Below are positions 1 to 10,192 of a DNA stretch of 64,000 nucleotides, in pieces. A model generated the notes under the pieces. That model had not been told where the DNA came from. It searched no databases and worked only from the letters and a program-made list of their open reading frames with translations. The position numbers were made by a program, and so were the translations under genes. The stretch is taken from positions 1,984,001-2,048,000 of the forward strand of contig NC_042507.1 in assembly GCF_003054445.1 (NCBI RefSeq). The letters are read 5' to 3'. Numbering within the stretch: position 1 is the stretch's first letter; every line of letters starts with the position of its first letter. The stretch is from Pichia kudriavzevii. Its lineage: Eukaryota > Ascomycota > Pichiomycetes > Pichiales > Pichiaceae.

Positions 1-244
1 GACCATCAAAAACCAACTTTGAATATTAATACTATCTACTTTGCTGTGTACTTATATACCATCGCCTACTATGTAGATCCCAAAATGACACAACATACTC
101 CCTCTAGATCTCCGCTGGATGCATCTGCTGTCTGTACTAGTGCTTCAGGAGCGTTGAAGTTGTTATTACATGATGTGAAAATTTCATGGGGGTTTTTCCT
201 GGACAATTGTTACACTCGCTGAAATTTAAATATGGATTACCGCC
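1..244. other. Left-edge spacer and AIM10 promoter
   Basis: There is no gene I can support here. A frame is open from the window edge to a stop at about 222, with an internal ATG at 85 that would give about 45 residues. The peptide resembles no family I know. It may be the tail of a gene outside the window, or chance. The rest is the probable promoter and leader of AIM10. Confidence 0.4.
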
Positions 245-1990
245 ATGGAATTCAATAGGCATATGGTGAATTTGCTTAACGGTTCCAAAGCCAGCTGGGC
301 TGCTATGTTTCAAAGCAAGATCTACATTCGTAAGGTTAGTACCCTAACACCGTTTTCACACCCACCGCCAAATTTGAGCCGAAAACAGCTCTCTAAGCTA
401 AGTACTACTGAGTTGTTGATAAAAGCTGGGTTCATTGCACAACCTAATGCCGGCTTAACCAACTGGTTACCACTGGGAAAAGAGACACTGGAAAACGTCA
501 AGAGGATTATACACAGACACCATAAGGAAGCGCAATGTGTTGAAGTATCACTTTCATCATTATCGCATAATTCCATATGGGAGAAAACCAACAGGTGGAA
601 TAATAATGAATTATTCAAAGTTGGAGACTTTTGCTTGGCTGCTACAGCAGAAGAGGAGATCACGACTTTAATGACACCATTCTTACAAAGCTATAAGAAA
701 CTACCATTTATTGGTTATCAACTAACACGGAAATATCGTAATGAGAAGAGATCAAGAGGTGGATTGTTACGTGGAAGAGAATTTTACATGAAAGACGCAT
801 ATAGTTTCGATTCAACACCCGAAAATGCACTAACTTCATTTAACAAGATGAACGGCGTCTACGAGAAAATCTTCAATGATTTGAGACTACCCTGGGTGAA
901 GGCAAATGCTGATAGTGGTGATATTGGCGGTGATTTAAGCTACGAATGGCATATTGTTAGTGACGTTGGGGAAGATACTGTTGTTAAATGTAATGAATGC
1001 GGGGCTTGCGGGAACGTTGAGAGGGTGCATAGTTTAAAAGAGGATGGCTATGTTGACGAGAGTGATGTCTCCTATTTCCTAAATAACGAACACGAATTGA
1101 TTTGTGTTTATTACCCAAAGGGACGCAAATTGTCGATGAAGTTTTTGAAGGAGGAAGATTTGGTTGAAATTAACGAACATCTAGGTGATGGAGAGAAAGC
1201 ATTAACTATATTTGAAACTGAGAATGAAGAGAATGACAACCTTATGACCATCTACAGGTTATGTGACGTTAATGTAGGTCCTGGTACTAAAATGCCGGAC
1301 TTGCCGGTACCATTCTCCAAAAACCATATGATTACTTTCCAGGGGCTTGATATCACCGAGGCCCAGGAGGGAGATGTTTGTTCACATTGCGAAAAAGGCA
1401 GACTTATTGAGATGAAGGGTGTTGAAGTTGGACATACCTTTTACCTTGGCACCAAATATAGTGAGCCACTAAATGCCACATTTATTGATGGTAATAACGA
1501 GAAGAAATACTTTGAGATGGGCTGTTACGGGATTGGAGTCAGCAGGATAGTCGGAGTTATTGCTGAAATCCTGCGAGATGAAACAGGATTACGCTGGCCT
1601 GCTGCAATTGCACCACTACAAGTCAGCATAATTAAAAGTGGCGAGTTATCAGGAAAGGATGCAGAAATTGAAGACTTCATCGACAAGCTAAGATTAAATA
1701 AAAAGGTGCGGTTAGAAGTGGATGAAAGTGAGGATATTGGTTTTGGTAAGAAGTTGACCAAGAGTAAAATTATTGGTATTCCATTGCAGGTGATACTTGG
1801 CAAGTCTTACCCGATTGTTGAGATTGAAGTTCGTGGTACATTTTTCAGTGAGAACTACAAGAAGGAGATGCTGGAAAAGGGCGACGAATGGGGTTGGAAG
1901 GAGGACACTAGTAAATTTGGTGACATCAAACATACTGTTGATATCACTCATGCCGGGGAAGTCATTGAATTGTTATTAAAAGACTTGTGA
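245..1990 (+). CDS. AIM10: Mitochondrial prolyl-tRNA synthetase
   Basis: Class II aminoacyl-tRNA synthetase that charges mitochondrial tRNA-Pro. The 581-residue product has an N-terminal stretch rich in basic and hydroxylated residues, fitting a mitochondrial presequence. Motif 2 lies near residues 160-190 (RKYRNEKRSRGGLLRGREFY) and motif 3 near 425-440 (GCYGIGVSR). Between them is a bacterial-type insertion with Cys pairs (CNECGAC, CSHC), and the anticodon-binding domain fills the last ~120 residues. This is the bacterial-type enzyme, not the cytosolic one. A second in-frame ATG six codons in could also serve as start. It is convergent with SBH1, as I recall for S. cerevisiae YER087W/YER087C-B. 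Confidence 0.93.
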   Translation: MEFNRHMVNLLNGSKASWAAMFQSKIYIRKVSTLTPFSHPPPNLSRKQLSKLSTTELLIKAGFIAQPNAGLTNWLPLGKETLENVKRIIHRHHKEAQCVEVSLSSLSHNSIWEKTNRWNNNELFKVGDFCLAATAEEEITTLMTPFLQSYKKLPFIGYQLTRKYRNEKRSRGGLLRGREFYMKDAYSFDSTPENALTSFNKMNGVYEKIFNDLRLPWVKANADSGDIGGDLSYEWHIVSDVGEDTVVKCNECGACGNVERVHSLKEDGYVDESDVSYFLNNEHELICVYYPKGRKLSMKFLKEEDLVEINEHLGDGEKALTIFETENEENDNLMTIYRLCDVNVGPGTKMPDLPVPFSKNHMITFQGLDITEAQEGDVCSHCEKGRLIEMKGVEVGHTFYLGTKYSEPLNATFIDGNNEKKYFEMGCYGIGVSRIVGVIAEILRDETGLRWPAAIAPLQVSIIKSGELSGKDAEIEDFIDKLRLNKKVRLEVDESEDIGFGKKLTKSKIIGIPLQVILGKSYPIVEIEVRGTFFSENYKKEMLEKGDEWGWKEDTSKFGDIKHTVDITHAGEVIELLLKDL

Positions 1991-2122
1991 ATATCCAAAT
2001 GAAAAAAAAAGAAAGAAAAAAAACTCTAGGAAGAAGGAGGGCACTTGCAAATTTTTAATTAATTAGAAAGCTTGTATTTACACCAGTGTATTGTATATAG
2101 AGAACAGGAACAACCTGCATGA

Positions 2123-2473
2123 TTATAAGACACGGCCAGAGAGTTTTGCCAAGACATGCAACAAGACCACAGAAAAAATAAATGAAACGGCAAAGACTAG
2201 GACGACTAGAGGGTCTATCTTGAAACCTTGAGCTTCCTCGTTGAAGATCTTGAGCATGGAAGATGAAGAACCTCCTGCGCCTGCAGCTCTTGAAGAGTTT
2301 GGCTGGTTCTGTTGCTGCTGCTTAAGCTTGTTTTCTTGAGTGGCCTTTCTTTTAGCCAATGTTTTTGCACCACCTGGAATAGCTGAAGACTGAACAATTC
2401 AGAAACAAGGGGAAGAGCGGTGTTAGTATTGTCATCAGGGAGGAAACCCGGAATTGGCGTCTGTACGTACCAT
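2123..2473 (-). CDS. SBH1: Sec61 beta subunit of the ER translocon, with one intron
   Basis: Small tail-anchored subunit of the Sec61 translocon. Joining 2473-2471 (ATG alone) to 2389-2123 gives 89 residues that begin MSSAIPGGAKTLAKRK. A Gln/Asn/Gly/Ser-rich linker follows, then the conserved juxtamembrane segment (MLKIFNEEAQGFKIDP) and a single C-terminal membrane helix (about residues 67-85). The intron is needed, since without it the conserved PGG-x-K-T-L N-terminus has no start codon. SBH1 rather than SBH2 is inferred from the AIM10 neighbour. Confidence 0.9.
2390..2470 (-). other. Spliceosomal intron of SBH1 (81 nt)
   Basis: Read on the minus strand, the donor GTACGT (2470-2465) follows the ATG directly. 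A perfect TACTAAC branch point lies at 2428-2422, and the acceptor CAG ends at 2390. The intron is phase 0 and leaves a first coding exon of a single codon. All three signals are consensus or near-consensus for budding yeast. Confidence 0.9.
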
Positions 2474-2763
2474 CTTGGACGTGTGTGTATGTGTTTGTAA
2501 GCGTAGTTGTTTGGGTGCAATGTCAAACAGTGTAGAACAACGATAACCTCACGAGACGTATCGAATAATCAACGTGTCCACTATATGGTATAAATGAAAT
2601 TCGAGGAATTATCCCCGTGTGTGTTTTTTCCCCATTCTCGAATTTGCAGTATTTTCATCTTCAGCATTTTCGTCTATGGCAAGTCAACTGCACTTCATCT
2701 GCAGTCAATTTGCAATGTGTATTCTTTCTTTCAGGTCAAGTTGTTGTTCACAATCAACGGCAA
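2474..2763. promoter_or_regulatory. Divergent promoter SBH1/PIN4
   Basis: The 290 bp between the two start codons are pyrimidine-rich toward PIN4. The segment holds a TATA-like run (TATATGGTATAAA, about 2582). The PIN4 frame stays open upstream of its first ATG, but only through non-ATG codons, so this part is taken as leader. Confidence 0.5.
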
Positions 2764-5487
2764 ATGGAAGCTGCACAACAGGGAAACATGAGAGAAGCGG
2801 CTCTTTCAGAGGGGAGCCCCTCGGCTGAATCGTCCGAGGGTGCAGCTGCGTCTGGATCTGTATCTGTATCTGCACCGGCACCTGCAGCCGCATCTGCACC
2901 CCCACAATCAGATAGCAACAACAATTTGTCTAACATCATGCCTCCAGACTTAACAGGGAGTTCTATGCTTTCAGCTAGGGTGGCACAGTCACGCCATTTT
3001 GCAGGAAACACACCGGGAAACATGGCAAACCAGGTTGACAACACTCTGCTATTTTCTCCGCCAAACACACAATTATCCAGCTCTTTCCTCAACATTAATG
3101 CAATGGCCAATGACAGTGCTTCTCTCTTTGACAGCACACTGGGAACAGCAGCTACGAAGGACTTAGGATCGGGTTCCAGCAGCCACTTGTACAACAACGG
3201 GAACCTCAACATGCCTCCAATAGATTTCTTACATATTGATGACGACGATGATTTGAATAACTACAATACTACCTTTAACGATATAACTAACGACATGACT
3301 AACGACAATCAATCTATGAAGAATGAGATGAATAATGACAACATCAACCAAGACAATAATAACAATAACAACACCCTAAGCGTCGGCAATATCAGCTACA
3401 AAAATAACAACAACAATACAACTGCTACTACAGGTCAAATCACTAATCCTAATAATGCTGATAATAATGATAATAATAATAATAATAATGGTAATAATGT
3501 TAATAATGACAGCAGCAAAAATAACGTCAATATCAATGATGGGTCTGCTAGAGGTGCTTTAGATTCAGTGACCATACAACGCCCAACTCTGACTGGGTCT
3601 ACAAATAACAGCATGAGCTCTAACTGGATGTCTACTCAGAATTTAGTGACCTCTCTAAATGTGGACCCTTGGATCCAAGAACAAGCGCAAGTGTCTCCTA
3701 ACTTGAATTTCCACCAATATCAAATAGGTGGGATGTCTTCACACTCAACTGGTAACCATTCGAATATGCCGACAAATTTAAGTATGTTGACTTCTTCAGG
3801 ATTTGGTACTACACACATATCACAACAGCAACAGTCTAGACAACCGCATTCTTATATGAAGAACCCATCACCATTAATTGGTACGGAGAACTTGAATACA
3901 AATAACTACGGCCATTTCATGGCGCTTGGCCAAAATTATTCCCTCTACAATGGCCAAACGAGCAATGCGACCTCTGCAACACCGTCTATGAAGAACGGAA
4001 CTTCCAACAGGCTGCAATCCAACAATAATGAAGAGGATGAATTAATTCCAACTGCTATCGTTATCAAGAATATCCCCTTTGCCATTAAGAAGGAACAGTT
4101 ACTGGATATTATGTCAAAGTTAAATTTACCACTGCCTTACGCTTTCAATTATCACTTTGATAACGGTGTTTTCAGAGGCTTGGCTTTTGCTAATTTCAAC
4201 TCCATAGAGGAAACTGCCATGGTAGTCTCGGTGATGAACGGTAGAGAAATTGATGGCCGTAAATTACGAGTTGAATATAAAAAGATGTTACCTGCTCAGG
4301 AGAGAGAAAGAATTGAACGTGAGAAGAAAGAAAAAAGATGTCAGTTGGAGGAACAACACAGAAATGCGTCTTCCACTTCTTTGGCTTCTGTATTTTCCGC
4401 TTCGTCAGCTCCTCCGGTTAGTAAGAATAATAATAATAATGCTGCAACTAATAACAACATCACCATTCATCAATCCCAGTCAACGACTAACATTGTAGAT
4501 CATCCTGGTGCTCAAGGTAGTAGCTTGAATGATAATGAACAGAATGATAGAAGCTTGGTTATTTTCCCCCCTGTTGATGAGTTACCAACTCCACCTTCAA
4601 ATATGGATTTCAACAATCCAGAAGTGTTGGAATTATATACTAGATTGGTTCTTTTTAGGGAAGATGCGAACTCATCCGCTTTAACATTCTCCGCAATCAG
4701 TCTAAGTAATGATGGAAAAAGGTATGTCAAGAATCTGTGCCAATTCTTGAGTTTAGATGAATCAACCGATAATAGTACAGTGAGCGTGCGCAAAAAATCA
4801 ACAGGCCAATCTACTAGAACCTCCCCAACAGGCAACCAGAATAATCAATTGAATCTTCAACAACCGTCTTTGATGAGGTCGCATTCTCAAAACTTAGTTA
4901 ACTCTAATCCAGGTCTATCTTTCACTAGTAATAGATATAGACAACACACCCCTAGATCGGTATCTCAAAATCTTCAAAGTGGCATGAATAATTTAGGCTT
5001 AAGTGTAAATCTTCCAACTACTCAAACAAGTTTACAACAACAACTGCAGCCTCAAAGCCAACACCAAGCCAGTCAGTTGCATCACTCTTCGTCTGCTGCG
5101 TCTCTTACGCTCTTACGTAGTAAGGCTGGCCTGACGGCACCGGCAACTCCTATTTCTAGTAGGCAATCAACTTTTCCGCAAAATTCAGGATTGTCAGTGT
5201 TTAACTCAAACCTTAGTATGCTAAGCAATATGGGCAATATCAATAACATGAACAATATTAGTAATATGAACAATATTAATAATATGAATAATGTAAACAA
5301 TATGTTAGGATATAGCAGTTACAATGGTTACAACGGGTATAATCAGGCACAGGTAACAGGTGGTTCTAATATAAGTATGTCTTCGAATAGAGGTGTGGAC
5401 CAACTGACACAAGGTGTGGAATACTTGCATTTTGATACACAATCCCAACCACAACAGCAGCAACCACATCAACAACAGCAGAATTAG
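2764..5487 (+). CDS. PIN4: RNA-binding protein PIN4 (MDT1)
   Basis: RRM protein. S. cerevisiae Pin4 takes part in G2/M progression and the DNA-damage response through Rad53 and binds mRNA. From the first in-frame ATG the product is 907 residues. The single RRM lies at about 428-505 (RNP2-like IVIKNIPF; RNP1-like RGLAFANF), followed by the typical VEYKKMLPAQERERIEREKKEKR extension. Both flanks are low complexity: poly-Asn at about 195-255, an (I/S)NMNN array near 825-845 and a Gln-rich C-terminus. The N-terminal extension is much longer than in S. cerevisiae. Assignment rests on the RRM and its extension. Confidence 0.92.
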   Translation: MEAAQQGNMREAALSEGSPSAESSEGAAASGSVSVSAPAPAAASAPPQSDSNNNLSNIMPPDLTGSSMLSARVAQSRHFAGNTPGNMANQVDNTLLFSPPNTQLSSSFLNINAMANDSASLFDSTLGTAATKDLGSGSSSHLYNNGNLNMPPIDFLHIDDDDDLNNYNTTFNDITNDMTNDNQSMKNEMNNDNINQDNNNNNNTLSVGNISYKNNNNNTTATTGQITNPNNADNNDNNNNNNGNNVNNDSSKNNVNINDGSARGALDSVTIQRPTLTGSTNNSMSSNWMSTQNLVTSLNVDPWIQEQAQVSPNLNFHQYQIGGMSSHSTGNHSNMPTNLSMLTSSGFGTTHISQQQQSRQPHSYMKNPSPLIGTENLNTNNYGHFMALGQNYSLYNGQTSNATSATPSMKNGTSNRLQSNNNEEDELIPTAIVIKNIPFAIKKEQLLDIMSKLNLPLPYAFNYHFDNGVFRGLAFANFNSIEETAMVVSVMNGREIDGRKLRVEYKKMLPAQERERIEREKKEKRCQLEEQHRNASSTSLASVFSASSAPPVSKNNNNNAATNNNITIHQSQSTTNIVDHPGAQGSSLNDNEQNDRSLVIFPPVDELPTPPSNMDFNNPEVLELYTRLVLFREDANSSALTFSAISLSNDGKRYVKNLCQFLSLDESTDNSTVSVRKKSTGQSTRTSPTGNQNNQLNLQQPSLMRSHSQNLVNSNPGLSFTSNRYRQHTPRSVSQNLQSGMNNLGLSVNLPTTQTSLQQQLQPQSQHQASQLHHSSSAASLTLLRSKAGLTAPATPISSRQSTFPQNSGLSVFNSNLSMLSNMGNINNMNNISNMNNINNMNNVNNMLGYSSYNGYNGYNQAQVTGGSNISMSSNRGVDQLTQGVEYLHFDTQSQPQQQQPHQQQQN

Positions 5488-5767
5488 CAGCAGTGACGGT
5501 AAATTGGGTTATGCTAAACTGGAATTATTCAATATGAACATCTAATGAACCTTTTTTATGTAGTTATATATACCAGTCTCATATATTTTTCATGTATTTT
5601 TCATATATTCTTTGACGTTAATGAGTTTTCAACTTCGACAGCAAAAACTTGGCTTGGAAAAAAAACGAGACCACATTCATCAATAATTTTAGCTTCCCGT
5701 GATAGACTATTTTTAGACATTCAAATATGCACGAGTTTGTAGAATATAGATTAGCCCCCAAGTCTCA
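5488..5767. promoter_or_regulatory. Spacer: PIN4 3' end and PMT promoter
   Basis: 280 bp of AT-rich DNA with several TATATA-like stretches (about 5566-5610). Nothing further recognised. Confidence 0.4.
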
Positions 5768-8335
5768 ATGCCTGCCAAACAAAGAGGAGGTGCTAGTAGG
5801 AGTCTTTCTGCCACTGAGGCTAAAGAATTAGAGGAACTACGTGAACTACCTAATCAGCGAAACTCCATTGTTTCGGATATACAATCGCTTGACCAAAGAA
5901 GACAATCCGCAGAGTATTTTGAAGAGAAAAGAGGTTCTATATCGTATTCTGCAAGTAGTTTCTCTGAAGGTACACAGTTGGTACGAGAAGACGGTGCAAA
6001 GCTTCTTGAAAAATCATACTCCATGGCGAATACTGGTGTAACCAGAAACAGTTTAATTTCTGGCCTTAAACTATTATCTAAGGAGACAACAGAACTGGAG
6101 ATCAAAGCAGATCAATTAGGCGCTAAAAAGAGGAGATTGGTTAATGGTATCTTTCACAAGTACATAGCTCCGGTGATATTCACAGTCATTTCCTTTTGGT
6201 TAAGATATTATAAAATTGGGGATAACAATACTGTGATCTGGGATGAGGCACATTTTGCTAAATTTGGATCCTTTTATAACAGACACACATTTTACCATGA
6301 TGTACATCCGCCATTGGGGAAGATGCTATGTGGTCTTTCAGAATGGCTAGTTGGTTACCAAGCATCTGCCAACCCTGACTACAATTTTGATGCAGGTTCA
6401 ACTTACCCAGCTCAAATAAACTACTTTGGTATGAGATTGTTTCAAGTCTTTTTCAGTTCAGCATTAACTCCAATTGCTTGGTTTACTTGTAGGAGTTTAA
6501 AGAAAAATCTATGGACATGTTATCTGGTTACTTTGATGGTTTGCCTAGAATCCAGTTTTATCGTGCTAGGTAAATTCGTTCTTCTGGATTCGTTTTTGTT
6601 TTTTTTCACAGCTACAACTTTCTTGTGTCTGGCAAATGTTAATAGATTGAGGAAGTTTGAAGGTAAGTCAAGGAAGTTTAATTTATGGCTGCTTTTGTTA
6701 GGTTTGAGTATAGGTTGTGTATGTTGTGTTAAATGGGTTGGTTTGTTTGTCACTTCAGTTGTTGGCGTTTATGTTATTGTTGATTTATGGGCCAAATTCT
6801 GGGAACCTAACTTTAGAATTCTAACATATGCTCATTATTGGTTCACAAGGATCATTGCTTTAATATGTATTCCAGTTGTTGTGTATCTCACCTGTTTCAA
6901 ACTTCATTTGGACTTGCTATACTTACCAGGAGATGGGAGTGCCTCGATGAATACCATTTTCCAAGCAAACATGAGAGCTACCGATATTGTATCTCAACCT
7001 AGATTTGTTCAATTTGGTGATGAGCTCACTTTGAGATCCCAAGGCCCAAACTCTAATCTATTACATTCACATCAACAAGTTTATCCTGCCGGTAGTGGCC
7101 AGCACCAAGTAACTACATATGGTTTCAAAGATTCAAACAATAACTGGCAGATTGAAAACCCAAGAACGGCTAGAAAGCTGTCTGGATATTTGAAAGACGG
7201 AGATACTCTACGTCTTAAGCATCTTATGACAGGAGCAAACTTGCATTCCCATGAAATTCCAGGACATGTCAGCAAGAATTATTTTGAGGTATCTGGTTAC
7301 GGCAGTGAAGAAATTGGAGATGAGAAAGATGATTGGATTGTGGAAGTTGTCTCACAGTTGTATTCTTCTAACGAAACATATAGAATTATGAATGAAAGTG
7401 GTGACCAGTTTCACAAATTCATCCATCCTGTTTCAACAACGTTTAGGTTAAAACATAAGCAATTGGGTTGTTACTTAGGAACCACTGGTAAAAGTTATCC
7501 GATTTGGGGATTTCAGCAAGGTGAAGTTGTATGCCTTGATGCGGCACCAAAGGATTCGTGGAAATCATATATCGATACTTCTGCAAACTGGAATATTGAA
7601 TCTGTTGTGTCTTCTGGAATCCCAATTGATTATGAGTACGAATATCCTAAGTCTAACTTTCTTAAAGACTTCATTCAAATACAACGTTCAATGGCTGCAT
7701 CGAACAACGCATTGACACCGGATCCTTCCAAGGCAGACAGTATTGCCTCTTCATGGTGGGAATGGCCAATAATGAGAAGTGGTATCAGAATGTCGACATG
7801 GTCTTTGTCTGCAAGAAGGTACTACATGTTTGGTAATCCAATTATTATCTGGTTTACTACTGCCTGTGTTGTAGTGTACTCCTTCATTATGTTTTCAATC
7901 TCAAGAAGATGGAAATCCCAAGAATTGGTACTAGATGAAGTTGCAATGTGGAACATATTTACTTCTGGAATCGTACCTCTTCTCGGTTACATATTGCATT
8001 ATTTACCTTTCATTGTGATGGGAAGAGTCACTTATTTCCATCACTACATGCCTGCACTCTACTTTGCAATGTTTATGTCTGGGTTTGCGGTTGATTATTT
8101 AACCATTAATATGAACAAAAGGATTAGAGATGTCATTTATTTCCTTCTTTTCGTTGTTATTATTGGTTCATTTTGGTTATTTAGCCCTACTTGCTTAGGT
8201 ATGGTTGGCCATCCCCGCAATTACAAATACTTGAACTGGTTTCCGACATGGACTATGAGCGACTATCAGCCATTTTCTATCACACTGCAACAATTCTTTT
8301 CAAAGTGCAAGTCCAAACTAAACGAATATATATAG
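5768..8335 (+). CDS. Protein O-mannosyltransferase, PMT2 subfamily (PMT6-like)
   Basis: Transfers mannose from dolichyl-phosphate-mannose to Ser/Thr of secretory proteins in the ER membrane. The 855-residue product has a ~130-residue charged cytosolic N-terminus. The first membrane helix is followed by the catalytic loop-1 acidic motif (WDEAHFAKFGSFY, about 157-169) and HDVHPPLGK. A multi-pass block comes next, then lumenal MIR repeats (about 415-595; LLHSHxQxYPxGSxQxQVT is diagnostic of PMTs) and a C-terminal membrane block with the conserved FHHYMPALYF. The MIR sequence and Pmt2-like loop place it in the PMT2/PMT3/PMT6 branch. The long N-terminus leans toward PMT6, but I cannot separate paralogues by eye. 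Confidence 0.9.
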   Translation: MPAKQRGGASRSLSATEAKELEELRELPNQRNSIVSDIQSLDQRRQSAEYFEEKRGSISYSASSFSEGTQLVREDGAKLLEKSYSMANTGVTRNSLISGLKLLSKETTELEIKADQLGAKKRRLVNGIFHKYIAPVIFTVISFWLRYYKIGDNNTVIWDEAHFAKFGSFYNRHTFYHDVHPPLGKMLCGLSEWLVGYQASANPDYNFDAGSTYPAQINYFGMRLFQVFFSSALTPIAWFTCRSLKKNLWTCYLVTLMVCLESSFIVLGKFVLLDSFLFFFTATTFLCLANVNRLRKFEGKSRKFNLWLLLLGLSIGCVCCVKWVGLFVTSVVGVYVIVDLWAKFWEPNFRILTYAHYWFTRIIALICIPVVVYLTCFKLHLDLLYLPGDGSASMNTIFQANMRATDIVSQPRFVQFGDELTLRSQGPNSNLLHSHQQVYPAGSGQHQVTTYGFKDSNNNWQIENPRTARKLSGYLKDGDTLRLKHLMTGANLHSHEIPGHVSKNYFEVSGYGSEEIGDEKDDWIVEVVSQLYSSNETYRIMNESGDQFHKFIHPVSTTFRLKHKQLGCYLGTTGKSYPIWGFQQGEVVCLDAAPKDSWKSYIDTSANWNIESVVSSGIPIDYEYEYPKSNFLKDFIQIQRSMAASNNALTPDPSKADSIASSWWEWPIMRSGIRMSTWSLSARRYYMFGNPIIIWFTTACVVVYSFIMFSISRRWKSQELVLDEVAMWNIFTSGIVPLLGYILHYLPFIVMGRVTYFHHYMPALYFAMFMSGFAVDYLTINMNKRIRDVIYFLLFVVIIGSFWLFSPTCLGMVGHPRNYKYLNWFPTWTMSDYQPFSITLQQFFSKCKSKLNEYI

Positions 8336-8395
8336 ACAGCGCAGTATTAAATTATATAAGCACGGGAAGCCATGAAGTTTAAAAAAATCAAAAAG

Positions 8396-8403
8396 ACGCG
8401 TCA
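8396..8403. promoter_or_regulatory. MCB box upstream of MCD1
   Basis: ACGCGTCA lies about 135 bp before the MCD1 ATG and matches the MBF consensus ACGCGTNA. MCD1 is a G1/S-expressed MBF target in S. cerevisiae, so position and motif agree with that control. Function is inferred. Confidence 0.6.
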
Positions 8404-8534
8404 GTTTATTGTACTTTTGTGAGCGGTACGTGAAGTGTTTACAAGTTGATTCTCTTCATTTTGTTTTCTTATTTTATTTGTTTTCTATTTGTTGTCTAAT
8501 AGTATAACATAGGAGTGCGCCGAAACAATTATCC

Positions 8535-10187
8535 ATGTCGTCTTTACTATACGGAGATTCCCCGCTTGCCTGTGCATGGCTTGCGTCGAGTCTTGAAAAA
8601 AAACTATCCAAACAACAATATCTAAAGACTTCAGTTACGTCGTCCGCTAAAGCGATAGAGGAATCTACTACAATTTCTACCTTTTCAGTACAAAGTCAAA
8701 CACCAGAAGACAAAGAAAACCATGTGACATTACGTGTCTCTGGCCAGCTATTATATGGAGTTGTGAAAATATACTCTAGAAAAACAAGGTATTTGTACGA
8801 TGATGTATCTATGGCTTTACTTCAACTACGTTCGGCATTTGCTGTTTCTAAATCACTTACTGTTCCATTAGAAGATACTATAGTTTCGTTGGAATCTATA
8901 ACAATGAAGGACAGAATAACAGAGGCTAACATTATAGACACGGATTTCAACCTAGATGAGGTATTTGGTGGTTCTTCCAAAAACTCTCAAATGAGAACAT
9001 GGACTCAGGAGGATAGCCAGTCAGATGATTACGCATTAGGTGATATTAGCATTGGTAGAGGTGTAGACGAAGATGTAGGAAATGTTTCTATCGATGCATT
9101 AGCCAGGCGTGCTGAGCCCGAACTTGATGACTTAGATCATGTTCCTGAATTTGAATTACCACTGGATTTTGACAAAGGTATAGGACCAGATATTGAGACT
9201 GTTGCTGGAATTGCCAACTACAACATCGAAGCTGCAGACAATATGGATTTAGAATTTACCATAGACGAAACACATATGGAAAACGAAGAATTACAAAACA
9301 AACAAACTGAGATGCGGAGTAACAACATTTTTGGCAATGAAGGAGTGGAAGAAGGAGAAGGAAAAGGAGAAGGAGAAGGAGGAGAAGAAGAGGAGGAAGA
9401 AGAAAGAGCCATTTTAATGAAGAGACCAACGAGAACCTATCAGAGGAAATCATATGACAATTTATCGGTCATACGGACAAATCGAAAGAGACTAGTAATT
9501 GATGAAACTAATGAAATTGCCACCAATGTTTTGAAAAAAAGCCAACGGGATTTTCCTCCTAAACCGGAAAGTAAATTGCAATTTAATATTCAAATAGTTA
9601 TGGAAAACTTGAATCCTGAATTCCTGAAAAGAGTTGGTACCTCTTGGATGTCAGTTAAGCGTAGAAAGCTCCGTGAGAAAACGGATTCGAGTTACAATGA
9701 GACTTTTGCAGATACACCATTGTATGATGAGAATGAAAATGAAATAAGTGGGTATGAAGTACCAGAGTTTACTATCAATGAGCCAACAGAAATTGAACAG
9801 GAAGAAGAACACGCCAGCAAAGGTCATGTTTCCGATTTTGAGACGTTTTCACCTGGGGTTTCAGTCCCAGAAGAAGACGAACAAGAAGAAGAAGAACCAG
9901 AAGAAGGAGAAGAAGAAGAGCCAGTAGAGCTGAACGAACGCTCTGATGAAAGAACAATTCAAGTTGCAAGTGCTCTCCGTGCTAAGTTTGCTGATACTCA
10001 AGTTTCATTTGTTTCATTTGATAATATACCAGTTGAACTATCTAAAAATACAAAATCTAACGCAACAAGGACATTTTTTGAATTGTTGGTGTTAGGAACC
10101 TCAGGTGCTGTGAAACTACAACAAGATAGATTGTTTGGAGAAATAAAAGTGGAGTCCCGGCCTCAATTATTCGAAAACTTTCTATAA
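8535..10187 (+). CDS. MCD1: Cohesin kleisin subunit MCD1/SCC1
   Basis: Alpha-kleisin that closes the Smc1/Smc3 ring and is cut by separase at anaphase. Of 550 residues, 1-115 form the Rad21/Rec8 N-terminal domain (ACAWLASSLEKKLSK, then VTLRVSGQLLYGVVKIYSRK). The C-terminal ~55 form the winged helix that binds Smc1 (ATRTFFELLVLGTSGAVKLQQ). The middle is disordered with two Glu-rich tracts near 272-292 and 445-475. SIGRG near residue 175 resembles a separase site but is weak evidence. Length and N-domain fit mitotic Mcd1 better than Rec8. Its stop is 5 bp from that of the convergent PAC11. Confidence 0.9.
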   Translation: MSSLLYGDSPLACAWLASSLEKKLSKQQYLKTSVTSSAKAIEESTTISTFSVQSQTPEDKENHVTLRVSGQLLYGVVKIYSRKTRYLYDDVSMALLQLRSAFAVSKSLTVPLEDTIVSLESITMKDRITEANIIDTDFNLDEVFGGSSKNSQMRTWTQEDSQSDDYALGDISIGRGVDEDVGNVSIDALARRAEPELDDLDHVPEFELPLDFDKGIGPDIETVAGIANYNIEAADNMDLEFTIDETHMENEELQNKQTEMRSNNIFGNEGVEEGEGKGEGEGGEEEEEEERAILMKRPTRTYQRKSYDNLSVIRTNRKRLVIDETNEIATNVLKKSQRDFPPKPESKLQFNIQIVMENLNPEFLKRVGTSWMSVKRRKLREKTDSSYNETFADTPLYDENENEISGYEVPEFTINEPTEIEQEEEHASKGHVSDFETFSPGVSVPEEDEQEEEEPEEGEEEEPVELNERSDERTIQVASALRAKFADTQVSFVSFDNIPVELSKNTKSNATRTFFELLVLGTSGAVKLQQDRLFGEIKVESRPQLFENFL

Positions 10188-10192
10188 ACTGT

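Noticed and set aside
19-222. Open frame at the left edge
   Set aside because: It begins at TTG or is open from the edge, shows no family resemblance and has ordinary AT-rich composition. Kept only as an edge note.
2617-2763. 49-residue N-terminal extension of PIN4
   Set aside because: The extension starts at GTG and is rich in Phe/Ser/Gln from a pyrimidine-rich leader. The first ATG at 2764 is the sensible start. A TTTCAG near 2738 looks like a splice acceptor, but no donor or branch point was found.
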